Shown piece by piece: positions 28,807-36,970 of a stretch of 64,000 bases of DNA. Below the pieces are notes generated by a model. It did not search any database and was not told the origin of the DNA. It saw only the letters and a program-made list of their open reading frames with translations. The position numbers were made by a program, and so were the translations under genes. How positions within the stretch are numbered: the stretch's first letter is position 1; each line of letters begins with the position of its first letter. This DNA comes from Curvibacter lanceolatus ATCC 14669 (GTDB taxonomy: Bacteria; Pseudomonadota; Gammaproteobacteria; Burkholderiales; Burkholderiaceae_C): the NCBI RefSeq assembly GCF_000381265.1, contig NZ_KB906259.1, positions 1 through 64,000 on the forward strand, in the 5' to 3' direction.

Positions 28807-31475
28807 TGCTTGAACGGATCTTCAGCCCTGCTTTCAGCCCAGCGCCCTGGCGCAGCATGGCACTGATGATTCTGCTGGTGCTGGGCTTCACCGGCCTTTA
28901 CACCTGGACCACCTGGCAACAGGTCAGCAAGAGCCTGGTCGCTGAGCTGAGCACGGTGACGGAATTGGGCGAAAAATCCGCCGATCACTACTTTCAGTTG
29001 CTGCACGTGAGCCTGAGCGGGCTGGCCGAGGAACTGCAAGAGTCCCCCACACCCGATGGCCACTACGATCTGGAGCGTGTGCGCCGCTACAGTCGCAGGC
29101 ACCCCGAATTGCTGGACGTGAGCCTGATCCGTCAGGACGGGCAGATGCTGCTCTCGACCCAGGCCGATGCCGGCACGGTCATGCCCTCTGTGGCGGCACG
29201 GGACACCTTCATGGAGGCGCGCGAGGCCATGATCCGCGGCCAGAACTTCGTGTTCGGGCGCCCCGCCCTGGGCACCCTGACGCAGCGTTGGATGATTCCG
29301 CTGCGCCATGCGCTGCGCGACCGGCAAGGCCGGCTGCAGGCCATGGTGACGGCCTATCTGCCCGCCGAACTGCTGCAGACCTTCTGGCAGAACGCGCCCA
29401 TCGTGAAGCGGGCCTCGATCGGCATACTGGGCGACGACGGCTACCTGCGCAGCCGCTACCCCAACCCGGCCAGCGCGAGCATGCAACAGATCTACGGCCA
29501 GCAGCGCCGAGGTGCCCTGATGCGGGAACTGCAGGCACGCCACTTCCCGTCCCAGGGCACGCTGCAGGGCCGCAATGAAATCGGCGGGCAGGAGAACCTC
29601 AACGTCTACCGCCGCATGAGCCACTACCCGGCCACGCTGTTCGTGACCCTGCCCATGCAGGAGATGCGGGCCGTGTGGTGGAGCAACATGCAGGTGCCCT
29701 ACTTCCTGATCAGCCTGCTGCTGGCCGGTCTGCTGCTGGTGCAGCGCAGCGCACAGCGCCGCCGACACGAGCTGTTGCAACAGCAGGAGATGGTGCAGCA
29801 GGCCAGGGCCCGGCTGGCCGCCATCGTGGAAAGCTCGGACGACGCCATCATCAGCCATGACCTGGACGAACGCATCGTGTCCTGGAACCCCGGGGCCAGC
29901 CGGCTGCTGGGCTACACCGAGGCCGAGGCACTGGGCCAATCGAGCCAGATCATCGTGCCGCAGGAGCGCCAGCAGGAGGAAAGCCGGATCCTGGAGCGGG
30001 TGCGCCAGGGTGAACGTGCCGAGCGCATCGAAACGCAGCGCCTGCACCGCGACGGTACCCGTCTGGATGTCGAGCTCACGCTGTCGCCGCTGACAGACGA
30101 AGCCGGCCGCATCACCGGGGTCTCGAACATCATGCGCGACATCTCCGAGCGCAAATCGGCCGAGCAGGCCATCCATGTGCTGGCCTACTTCGACCCCTTG
30201 ACGGGCCTGCCCAACCGGCGCCAGTTCATGGACCGCCTGGGCCAGACCCTGGGCCAGGCGCAGAGCGGTTTCCAGGTGGGGGCCCTGCTGTTCATCGACC
30301 TGGACCACTTCAAGGACGTGAACGATGCCCGCGGCCACGCCGTGGGCGATGCCGTGCTGTGCCATGCCGCCGCCGTGCTGGTGAGCCTGCTGCGCGAAGG
30401 CCACCTGGTGGCGCGCCTGGGCGGGGACGAGTTCGTGGTGCTGGCCCCCATCCTCAGCAACACCCTGACCGCCGGTGCCAGCGAAGCCATGGCGCTGGCC
30501 GAACGCATCCGCCAGCGCCTGGCCCAGCCCTTCGAGCTGGAGCAGCAACGCTACAGCCTGGGCGCCAGCATCGGCGTGTCGCTGTTCCCCTTCGGCCAGC
30601 AGACCCCGGCCGACCTGCTGCGCGAGGCCGACACCGCCATGTACCGCGCCAAGGGCGCCGGGCGCAACCGCATCGCGTTCTTCGAGACCAGCATGCAGGC
30701 CGACATCGAGCAACGCCTGGCGCTTGAAAACGACCTGGAGAAAGCCCTGACCCAGCAGCAGATGGTGGTCTACCTGCAACCGCAGTTTGACGCCCGGGGC
30801 CAGATCGATGGCGCCGAACTGCTGCTGCGCTGGCAACACCCCGAGCGCGGCCTGGTGCCGCCTGACCGATTCATTGCCGCCGCCGAAAAGTCGGGCCAGA
30901 TCATCGCGCTGGGCGACTGGGTGCTGCAGCAGGCCTGCGAACTGCTGGTGTTGCTGCAGGCGCGCGGCCATCACATCCCGCTGTCCATCAACGTGAGCCC
31001 GCGCCAGTTCCGGCAGACCGACTTCGTGGGCCGGGTGCAAGAAGTGCTGCAACGCACCGGCGCCCCGGCGCACAGCCTGATCTTCGAGGTGACCGAAGGC
31101 CTGCTGATCGACGACTTCGAGGAAACCGTGGCCCGCATGCAGGCCCTGGTGCAACTCGGCATCCGCTTCTCGATCGACGACTTCGGCACCGGCTACTCCA
31201 GCCTGGCCTACCTCAAGCGGCTGCCTCTGTACGAGTTGAAGATCGACCGCAGCTTTGTGAAAGACACCCCCGAAGACCCCAACGACACCGCCATCGTGCG
31301 CATGATCCTGTCCATGGCCAAGCACCTGGGCCTGCGCGTGGTGGCCGAGGGCGTGGAGACGGCCGAGCAGGCCGACTTTCTGCGCCAGAGCGACTGCGAC
31401 GCCTTGCAGGGCTACCTGTTCGCCCGCCCCGCGCCAGCGTGGCAGTGGCTGGCGGAGCAGGGGCAAGAGGGCTGA
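28806..31475 (+). CDS. Membrane sensor PAS-GGDEF-EAL protein
   Basis: A bifunctional-type cyclic-di-GMP protein of 889 aa. A membrane helix at residues 15-38 and another near 297-318 enclose a Cache-like periplasmic sensor. A PAS domain starts near residue 337 (IVESSDDAIISHDLDERIVSWN). The GGDEF motif at 539-543 is intact, but the inhibitory site reads REGH rather than RxxD, so feedback inhibition is probably absent. The EAL domain keeps the catalytic Glu (ELL at 671-673), the Asn in SINVSPRQF, DDFGTGYSS, KIDRSFV and VAEGVET, so hydrolysis looks possible. The ATG at 28806 shares a base with the nudK stop and lacks a clear ribosome site. Confidence 0.93.
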   Translation: MLERIFSPAFSPAPWRSMALMILLVLGFTGLYTWTTWQQVSKSLVAELSTVTELGEKSADHYFQLLHVSLSGLAEELQESPTPDGHYDLERVRRYSRRHPELLDVSLIRQDGQMLLSTQADAGTVMPSVAARDTFMEAREAMIRGQNFVFGRPALGTLTQRWMIPLRHALRDRQGRLQAMVTAYLPAELLQTFWQNAPIVKRASIGILGDDGYLRSRYPNPASASMQQIYGQQRRGALMRELQARHFPSQGTLQGRNEIGGQENLNVYRRMSHYPATLFVTLPMQEMRAVWWSNMQVPYFLISLLLAGLLLVQRSAQRRRHELLQQQEMVQQARARLAAIVESSDDAIISHDLDERIVSWNPGASRLLGYTEAEALGQSSQIIVPQERQQEESRILERVRQGERAERIETQRLHRDGTRLDVELTLSPLTDEAGRITGVSNIMRDISERKSAEQAIHVLAYFDPLTGLPNRRQFMDRLGQTLGQAQSGFQVGALLFIDLDHFKDVNDARGHAVGDAVLCHAAAVLVSLLREGHLVARLGGDEFVVLAPILSNTLTAGASEAMALAERIRQRLAQPFELEQQRYSLGASIGVSLFPFGQQTPADLLREADTAMYRAKGAGRNRIAFFETSMQADIEQRLALENDLEKALTQQQMVVYLQPQFDARGQIDGAELLLRWQHPERGLVPPDRFIAAAEKSGQIIALGDWVLQQACELLVLLQARGHHIPLSINVSPRQFRQTDFVGRVQEVLQRTGAPAHSLIFEVTEGLLIDDFEETVARMQALVQLGIRFSIDDFGTGYSSLAYLKRLPLYELKIDRSFVKDTPEDPNDTAIVRMILSMAKHLGLRVVAEGVETAEQADFLRQSDCDALQGYLFARPAPAWQWLAEQGQEG

Positions 31476-31508
31476 TCACTCGACATCCAGCCTCGATAGA
31501 ATCTCGCC

Positions 31509-31790
31509 ATGCTCGCAGCCAGCACCAGCGTCCGTCTTGAAGCCCACATCAGCACCGATCTGCACGCCATGCTCAAATGTGCCGCCGAACTTCAGGGGCG
31601 CACCATGAGCGATTTTGTGGTGTTCGCCTTGCAAGACGCCGCGCAGCACGCCATCCAGCAAGCGGAAGCTATTCGTCTGACGCCTACCGATCAGGAATGC
31701 TTTGCGCGGGCCTTGCTGTTTCCACCCAGACCAGATCCGGCCCTGGAGCGAGCCTTCTCCCGCCACGGCAAGCTCCTGCGCACTGAATGA
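31509..31790 (+). CDS. DUF1778-family antitoxin (TacA-like)
   Basis: A ribbon-helix-helix antitoxin of 93 aa. The N-terminal STSVRLEAHIST strand-helix and the AELQGRTMSDFVVFALQDAA helix are typical of DUF1778 proteins. The LTPTDQECFARALLFPP segment is the toxin-binding C-terminal arm. Antitoxins of this family pair with GNAT acetyltransferases that block charged tRNA. Here the coding sequence appears complete, but the cognate toxin gene that should follow is reduced to a C-terminal fragment, so the antitoxin may be an orphan kept for repression or protection. Confidence 0.85.
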   Translation: MLAASTSVRLEAHISTDLHAMLKCAAELQGRTMSDFVVFALQDAAQHAIQQAEAIRLTPTDQECFARALLFPPRPDPALERAFSRHGKLLRTE

Positions 31791-31959
31791 GCCCCCCTCG
31801 GTAGGTGTTGCCGCTTTCGCCCTGGTGGTGGACGCCAAGAACGAAGCCGCCACCGCTTTTTACCGACATCACGGCTTCATCAGCCTGCCAAACTCGGCGC
31901 AGACCCTGTTCCTGCCGCTGGCAACCGTCCTCAATCCAGCTTCACACCCACCTGCTTGA
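31791..31959 (+). pseudogene. Remnant of GNAT acetyltransferase toxin (TacT-like), C-terminal part only
   Basis: Directly after the antitoxin stop, a different frame encodes VGVAAFALVVDAKNEAATAF and then YRHHGFISLP and LFLPLAT, which is the C-terminal end of a GNAT-fold TacT-type toxin. The acetyl-CoA binding core and the N-terminal two-thirds of the usual 160-170 residues are missing and there is no start codon with a ribosome site. The frame stops at 31959, overlapping the convergent Bug gene by 29 bases. A deletion between the two genes best explains the junction. Confidence 0.8.
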
Positions 31960-32905
31960 TCACGCGGCCCCATTTTTCACGCTCGGTCTTGGCGTAGCTG
32001 GCCATCTGGGCCGGGGTGCCGGGCAGGGGCTCGACGCCCAGGGCCTGCAGGCGGGCCTTGACGGTGGTCGAGTTGAGGGCCGTCTGCAAGGCCTTGCTGA
32101 GGCTGCTCACCACCTCCGGAGGGGTGCCGGTGGGCACCACCAGGCCTTGCCAGGCGTAGCCCTCAAAGCCTTTCAGGCCTTGTTCGTTGAGGGTGGGCAC
32201 CTCGGGCATGGTGGACACGCGCTGCGGGCTGGCCACGCCGATGGCCTTGAGCTTGCCGCCATTCAAAAAGGGGTAGGCGGTGGCGCTGTCCACCCACATG
32301 GCCGGCACCTGGCCGCCCACCACATCGGTGATGGCCGGGGCTGCGCCACGGTAGGGCACATGGGTGAGCTTGAGGCCGCTTTGCTCGCGGAACAACTCGC
32401 CCACCAGGTGGTGCGGGCTGCCGGGGCCGGCCGAGGCCCAGTTGACGCCATCGGTCTGGGTCTTGGCCCAGGCGACAAACTCTTTGTAGTTGCTGACCGG
32501 CACCTGGTTGGACACCACCAGGAACATCGGAAAGCGCACCAGCAGGCCCACCGGCTGGAAGTCTTTTTCGGCGTTGTAGCTGAGCTTGCTGAACAGAAAG
32601 GGGTTGGCCGCCAGGGTGGCGAAGTCGGCCGAGAACACCAGGTTGCCGTAGTCCTTGGAGCGGGCCGCATATTCGGCGGCGATGTTGGTGCCAGCGCCGG
32701 GCTTGTTGTTGATGACGATGGTGCGGCCCAGGCTGGTGCCCATGGATTCTGCGATGGCGCGGGCCACCACATCCGAGCCCCCGCCGGCGGCGTAACCCAC
32801 CACCCATTCCAGAGGCTTGTCGTTGGCAGCGGCCAGGGCGGAGCTGCCCAGGGCCAGGCCCAGCCAGGACGTGGCCAGGGCGGTCAGAAAAGTGTTGCGT
32901 TGCAT
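31931..32905 (-). CDS. Bug-family TTT substrate-binding protein
   Basis: A periplasmic receptor of tripartite tricarboxylate transporters, 324 aa. A Sec signal peptide (residues 1 to about 25, ending SALAA) is followed by PLEWVVGYAAGGGSDVVARA, a typical Bug opening, with NKPGAGTNIAAE, HVPYRGAAPAITDVVGGQV and a C-terminal KWGRVIKQVGVKLD. ATG 32905 has GGAGA upstream. It is the last gene of a same-strand set with DUF2783, FAD monooxygenase and MBL hydrolase, so the ligand may be the aromatic acid those enzymes handle. No TctA or TctB membrane gene is nearby. Confidence 0.92.
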   Translation of the reverse strand: MQRNTFLTALATSWLGLALGSSALAAANDKPLEWVVGYAAGGGSDVVARAIAESMGTSLGRTIVINNKPGAGTNIAAEYAARSKDYGNLVFSADFATLAANPFLFSKLSYNAEKDFQPVGLLVRFPMFLVVSNQVPVSNYKEFVAWAKTQTDGVNWASAGPGSPHHLVGELFREQSGLKLTHVPYRGAAPAITDVVGGQVPAMWVDSATAYPFLNGGKLKAIGVASPQRVSTMPEVPTLNEQGLKGFEGYAWQGLVVPTGTPPEVVSSLSKALQTALNSTTVKARLQALGVEPLPGTPAQMASYAKTEREKWGRVIKQVGVKLD

Positions 32906-33048
32906 GGTGTTGTCTCCGGTTCGGGTGTGGTTTTTGGAAAGGCTTGTTGTTGTGCGTGAGGGCGCCGTGCACCCTGCCCCGCCACGGAAGGCGGGCCAGA
33001 GAACAGAGGCGTTGCTGAGAGCGCGCTTGGGCGAGGCGGGGCCGGGCC

Positions 33049-33306
33049 TCAGGCCTCGGCGTGCACCGGGGCCACAGGGGTGATGGCGGCGCGCTCGGGC
33101 GCCACCGGTGCCTGGGCCGGCGCGCTGCCGCGGGCCAGTTGCAGCGCGTGGCGCAGGGTGTCGGGCTCGCCGATGTGGTTGGCCAGCAGCAGCACCAGGC
33201 GGGCGTTCATGGCATGGCTTTGCTCGGTGCTGAGGCCCTGGTGGGCTTGGATGAGGGCGTCGTAGAAGTCGTCGCAGGCGCTGAGGTTGGCTTGGGTGTT
33301 GAGCAT
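33049..33306 (-). CDS. DUF2783 family protein
   Basis: An 85-aa protein with the DUF2783 features: NLSACDDFYDALIQAHQGLS at the N-terminus and RLVLLLANHIGEPDTLRHAL in the middle, then an Ala/Pro-rich tail. Such proteins occur next to FAD aromatic hydroxylases, as here, where the hydroxylase gene ends 19 bases upstream of this start. ATG 33306 has GGAGA eight bases upstream. The molecular role is not established; an accessory or stabilising role for the monooxygenase is an inference from conserved linkage. Confidence 0.8.
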   Translation of the reverse strand: MLNTQANLSACDDFYDALIQAHQGLSTEQSHAMNARLVLLLANHIGEPDTLRHALQLARGSAPAQAPVAPERAAITPVAPVHAEA

Positions 33307-33324
33307 GTCGGTGTCTCCAGGGTC

Positions 33325-34995
33325 TCAGGCAGCGGTAGCGGTGGCGGTGGCGGCAGCCGTGGCCGTGGCCAGGGCAGCGCGCACGGCGGCTTCGGTGGGG
33401 GCGCGCCAGCGGGCGCTCACGTGCTGGTCGGGGCGGATCAGGTAGGCCGTGCCGGCCTGGCCGTCCAGACGCTGGGCCACCAGGCCTTGCGGGTCGAGCA
33501 GATCGTGGCCAATGCCGATGGCCTTCACATGCGGCAGGCCGGCGGCCCAGGCGGGCACCGGGCCGAAGCACAGCAGGGTGAAGTCGGCGCCCAGCTCGCG
33601 CAGCAGCCAGCTGTCTTGACCTTCTGGGCGACGCACCGGCGCATCGAGCAGCACGGCGCCGGGCACCTGGCGCGGTGCGGCAAAGGCATCCGCATCGGGG
33701 GTGTTGAGCACCGAGCCATGCAGGGTGGCCGGCACCGACAGGCGCCCGCTGTTGACCAGGCGGCGGGCAAACTCATGCTCGCGGGCCAGGTCCAGCGTGG
33801 CGTCGCGGAACAGGCGGCTGATCTCGCTCTTGGGCGTGATGAAGTCGGTGGCCCGGGTGGAGTTGAGGATGTTCTCGTCGGCCGCGTATTCGCGCTCGGG
33901 GCCGTAGGTGGCGAGCAAGGCCTCGCTGGCGCGGCCCTTGAGCAGCCAGTCGAGCTTCCAGGCCAGGTTCTCGGTGTCTTGCACGCCGCTGTTGGCACCG
34001 CGGGCACCAAAGGGCGACACGCCATGCGCGCTGTCGCCGGCAAAGATCACCCGGCCGTGCACGAAACGGTCCATGCGCAGGCAGGCAAAGGTGTAGACGC
34101 TGGCCCATTCGAGTTCGAACTGCGCGTCATGGCCCAGCAGGGCGCGCACGCGCGGCAGGATGTTCTCGGGCTTCTTTTCTTCTTCGGGGTCGGCATCCCA
34201 GCCGAGCTGGAAGTCGATGCGCCAGACGTTGTCGGGCTGGCGGTGCAGCAGCACGCTCTGGTGCGGGTGGAACGGCGGGTCGAACCAGAACCAGCGCTCG
34301 GTCGGGAAGTCGGCCTGCATCTTGACGTCGGCGATCAGGAAGCGGTCCTGGAAGATGCGGCCCTTGCTCTCCAGGCCCAGCATGGCACGCACCGGCGAGC
34401 GCGAGCCGTCGCAGGCGACCAGCCAGTCGGCATCGAGCTGGTAGGCGCCCTCGGGGGTGTCGATGCTGACCAGGGCCCCCTCGGCGCGCGGTGCCACGGC
34501 CGTCACCTTGTTGTGCCAGCGGATGTCGATCAGCGGCAGTTGCAGGGCGCGCTCGACCAGGTAGGCCTCGGCGTAGTACTGCTGCAGGTTGATGAAGGCG
34601 GGCTGCAGGTGCCCGTCTTCGGGCAGCAGGTTGAACTGGTAGACCTGCTGGTCGTGGAAGAAGACCTTGCCCACATTCCAGGACACGCCCTTGTCGACCA
34701 TGCGCGGGGCCACGCCCAGGCGGTCCCAGATCTCGAGCGCCCGCTTGGAGAAGCAGATGGCGCGCGAGCCGATGGACAGGCGGTAGTCGTTGTCGAGCAC
34801 CACCACCGGCTGGCCGCGCTGGGCCAGGTCGATGGCCAGGCTCAGGCCGGCCGGGCCGGCGCCCACCACCACCACCGGGTGGCGGGCCGGCGTGGCGGCG
34901 TCCTGGTCGGCGCTGCGCCGGTACGGGAACTCGATGGCCTGCACTTCAGGGCCGGTGCCACGCAGGGCTTCGAAGGGAATGTCTTGGGGTTTCAT
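33325..34995 (-). CDS. FAD-dependent aromatic hydroxylase (MhpA/PheA type)
   Basis: A class A flavoprotein monooxygenase, 556 aa, that hydroxylates a phenolic or hydroxyphenylpropionate-type substrate with NAD(P)H and oxygen. The Rossmann motif GAGPAG is at residues 45-50, the DG-type motif is seen in ACDGSRSPVR, and the GD motif is GDSAHGVSPFGARGANSG. The C-terminal domain is thioredoxin-like as in MhpA. ATG 34995 is preceded by GAGGAGA. Its neighbours are an MBL-fold hydrolase upstream, DUF2783 and a Bug receptor downstream. No ring-cleavage dioxygenase lies in the window, so the pathway is incomplete here. Confidence 0.9.
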   Translation of the reverse strand: MKPQDIPFEALRGTGPEVQAIEFPYRRSADQDAATPARHPVVVVGAGPAGLSLAIDLAQRGQPVVVLDNDYRLSIGSRAICFSKRALEIWDRLGVAPRMVDKGVSWNVGKVFFHDQQVYQFNLLPEDGHLQPAFINLQQYYAEAYLVERALQLPLIDIRWHNKVTAVAPRAEGALVSIDTPEGAYQLDADWLVACDGSRSPVRAMLGLESKGRIFQDRFLIADVKMQADFPTERWFWFDPPFHPHQSVLLHRQPDNVWRIDFQLGWDADPEEEKKPENILPRVRALLGHDAQFELEWASVYTFACLRMDRFVHGRVIFAGDSAHGVSPFGARGANSGVQDTENLAWKLDWLLKGRASEALLATYGPEREYAADENILNSTRATDFITPKSEISRLFRDATLDLAREHEFARRLVNSGRLSVPATLHGSVLNTPDADAFAAPRQVPGAVLLDAPVRRPEGQDSWLLRELGADFTLLCFGPVPAWAAGLPHVKAIGIGHDLLDPQGLVAQRLDGQAGTAYLIRPDQHVSARWRAPTEAAVRAALATATAAATATATAA

Positions 34996-35037
34996 GCGGG
35001 TTGTCTCCTCACGCCTGGACTCTTAGGGGTTGGGGGC

Positions 35038-35994
35038 TCAGCCTTCGAGCGACTTCCACATCTGCACATCGCGCTCAGCGGTCCAGATGCGCGGATCGGG
35101 GTACTGGGTCGCTTCGTCGTAGGCACGGGTCACGTCAAAGGGCATGCAGTGGTTGAAGATCACCCACTGGCCGTACTTGGGCTGCAGCTTGGCAAAGGTG
35201 GCTTCATAGACCTTGCGCAGGTCCTGGCCTGCGGCAGCACCGGCCTGGACGCTCTCGTACAGGTCGCTGATGAAGGCACGGGTACCGGCCAGACCGGCCT
35301 GAACTTGCTCGGGCGTCTGCAGGGCGGCGCCACGGCCCGGCACCAGCTTCTCGGGCTTCAGGGCGGCGATGTTGTCCAGGGTCTGCGGCCAGTCCTTGAA
35401 ATAAGCGTCGCCGGCATAGGGGGTGGCGTCGAACTCGACCAGGTCGCCCGAGAACAGGATTTTTTCCTGCGGCAGCCAGGCCACGGTGTCGCCCTTGGTG
35501 TGGCCCCGGCCCAGTTGCAGGATCTGCACCTCGACACTGCCCAGCCACAGGGTCATCTTCTTGTTGAAGGTCAGGGTGGGCCAGGTCAGGCCTTCGGGCA
35601 CGCTTTCGACGTTCTGGAACAGGCGCGGAAAGCGGCCGATCTCGCTGTCCTTGTCGAACTGACCGCGCTCGACGATCAGGTCACGGGTGTCTTCGCTGGC
35701 AATGATGTGCTCGGCGCCGTAGGCGCTGGCCCCCAGCACGCGCACGGCGTGGTAATGGCTCAGCAGCACGTACTTGATGGGCTTGTCGGTCACTTCGCGG
35801 ATGCGGCGGATCACGTCTTGCGCCATCACCGGCGTGGCCTGGGTGTCGATCACCATCACGGCGTCGTCGCCAATGATGATGCCGGTGTTGGGATCTCCCT
35901 CGGCGGTGTAGGCGTAGGCGTGTTCGGACAGCTTGTCGAAGCTGACCTTCTTCACTTCAAGGTCGGCGGCAGAGGCAAAAGTCTTGGTCGTCAT
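35038..35994 (-). CDS. MBL-fold metallo-hydrolase with altered metal motif
   Basis: A metallo-beta-lactamase fold hydrolase, 318 aa. The first metal motif, normally HxHxDH, reads HYHAVR at residues 80-85: the two first histidines are kept, but the Asp and last His are replaced by Val and Arg. The later ligands GRGHTKGD and FSGDLVEFD remain. A single-metal site or an altered chemistry is therefore possible. ATG 35994 starts the usual N-terminus; ATG 36027 is the alternative. It is first in a set with the FAD hydroxylase and is divergent from the IclR gene, which probably controls it. Confidence 0.85.
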   Translation of the reverse strand: MTTKTFASAADLEVKKVSFDKLSEHAYAYTAEGDPNTGIIIGDDAVMVIDTQATPVMAQDVIRRIREVTDKPIKYVLLSHYHAVRVLGASAYGAEHIIASEDTRDLIVERGQFDKDSEIGRFPRLFQNVESVPEGLTWPTLTFNKKMTLWLGSVEVQILQLGRGHTKGDTVAWLPQEKILFSGDLVEFDATPYAGDAYFKDWPQTLDNIAALKPEKLVPGRGAALQTPEQVQAGLAGTRAFISDLYESVQAGAAAGQDLRKVYEATFAKLQPKYGQWVIFNHCMPFDVTRAYDEATQYPDPRIWTAERDVQMWKSLEG

Positions 35995-36027
35995 GGCGGT
36001 CTCGTGGGTGGGTTGATGATTCAACAT

Positions 36028-36045
36028 AGGCAAATTTGTTTGCCT
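36028..36045. promoter_or_regulatory. Palindrome, candidate IclR operator
   Basis: AGGCAAATTTGTTTGCCT is a perfect inverted repeat with 7-base arms and a 4-base centre. It lies just upstream of the MBL gene and 108 bases upstream of the divergent IclR gene, in the only AT-rich patch of this region. It is a natural candidate site for that regulator. Confidence 0.55.
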
Positions 36046-36153
36046 AAACGGAATTCGTTGATCCTAAGCAAAAAATTCATTCATGTCTAAGTCATTCGTT
36101 TAAGTGAAAACCCTAGTCCAAAGACCTCACCCGGGAACGCGCACAATCGGGCC

Positions 36154-36954
36154 ATGAGAAGCACAAGCGAAGAAGAACAAGGCCCAGAGGCAGAAGCCGG
36201 CACCCGCGGGCCGCGTGGCATCCAGAGCGTGGAAGTGGGCGGGCAGTTGCTCAAGGTGCTGGCCCACACGGGGCGCCGCATGGCCTTGAAAGACCTGGCC
36301 CGCGAGGCCGACATGAGCCCGGCCAAGGCCCACCCCTACCTGGTGAGCTTTGGCAAGCTGGGTCTGATCGAGCAGGACAGCGTGAGTGGCCACTACGGCC
36401 TGGGGCCACTGGCCCTGCAACTGGGCCTGATCAGCCTGCAGCAGGTCGACCCGGTGCAACTGGCCAATGCCGAGTTGCCGGCCCTGGCACAACGCCTGGG
36501 GCACACGGTGTCGGCCTCGGTGTGGGGCGCGCGCGGGCCCACCATCATCCGGGTCGAGGAAGGGCCTACTGCGGTGTATGTGGCCATGCGCCACGGCACC
36601 ACCGCCTCGGTGCGGCACACGGCCTCGGGCCAGGTGTTTGCGGCCTACCGGCCCCGCGAGGACGTGGCCATGGCCCTGGCCAGCGACGGCGACGCCGGCG
36701 CCCTGGACGACCCCGCCTTTGCCGCCGAGCTGGAGCGCGTGCGGCAAACCCGGCTGGGTGTTGTCAACAACCACCTGATCACGGGCATCAGCGCGCTGGC
36801 CAGCCCGGTGTTCAATGGCTTTGGTCAACTGGTGCTGGTGCTGGCCTGCATCGGCCCCAGCGCCACGCTGGACACCGATCTCGACGGGCCGGTGGCCCTG
36901 GCCCTCAAGGCCTGCGCCCAGGATCTGAGCCGGCGCCTGGGGGCCACGGGCTGA
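36154..36954 (+). CDS. IclR-family transcriptional regulator
   Basis: A 266-aa regulator. Residues about 23-85 form the winged helix-turn-helix (IQSVEVGGQLLKVLAHTG, then AREADMSPAKAHPYLVSF). The C-terminal IclR effector domain follows, with VSASVWGARGPTIIRVE and the Cys-containing VLACIGPSATL. IclR regulators commonly control aromatic catabolic genes. The gene is divergent from the MBL-FAD hydroxylase set with a palindrome between, so it most likely regulates that operon and itself. It ends 16 bases before the convergent amidase stop. Confidence 0.93.
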   Translation: MRSTSEEEQGPEAEAGTRGPRGIQSVEVGGQLLKVLAHTGRRMALKDLAREADMSPAKAHPYLVSFGKLGLIEQDSVSGHYGLGPLALQLGLISLQQVDPVQLANAELPALAQRLGHTVSASVWGARGPTIIRVEEGPTAVYVAMRHGTTASVRHTASGQVFAAYRPREDVAMALASDGDAGALDDPAFAAELERVRQTRLGVVNNHLITGISALASPVFNGFGQLVLVLACIGPSATLDTDLDGPVALALKACAQDLSRRLGATG

Positions 36955-36970
36955 GGGCCGAGGCCCTTTT

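Noticed and set aside
33061-36090. Open frame of 1009 codons on the plus strand
   Set aside because: Antisense across DUF2783, FAD hydroxylase and MBL genes, all of which have clear motifs and ribosome sites.
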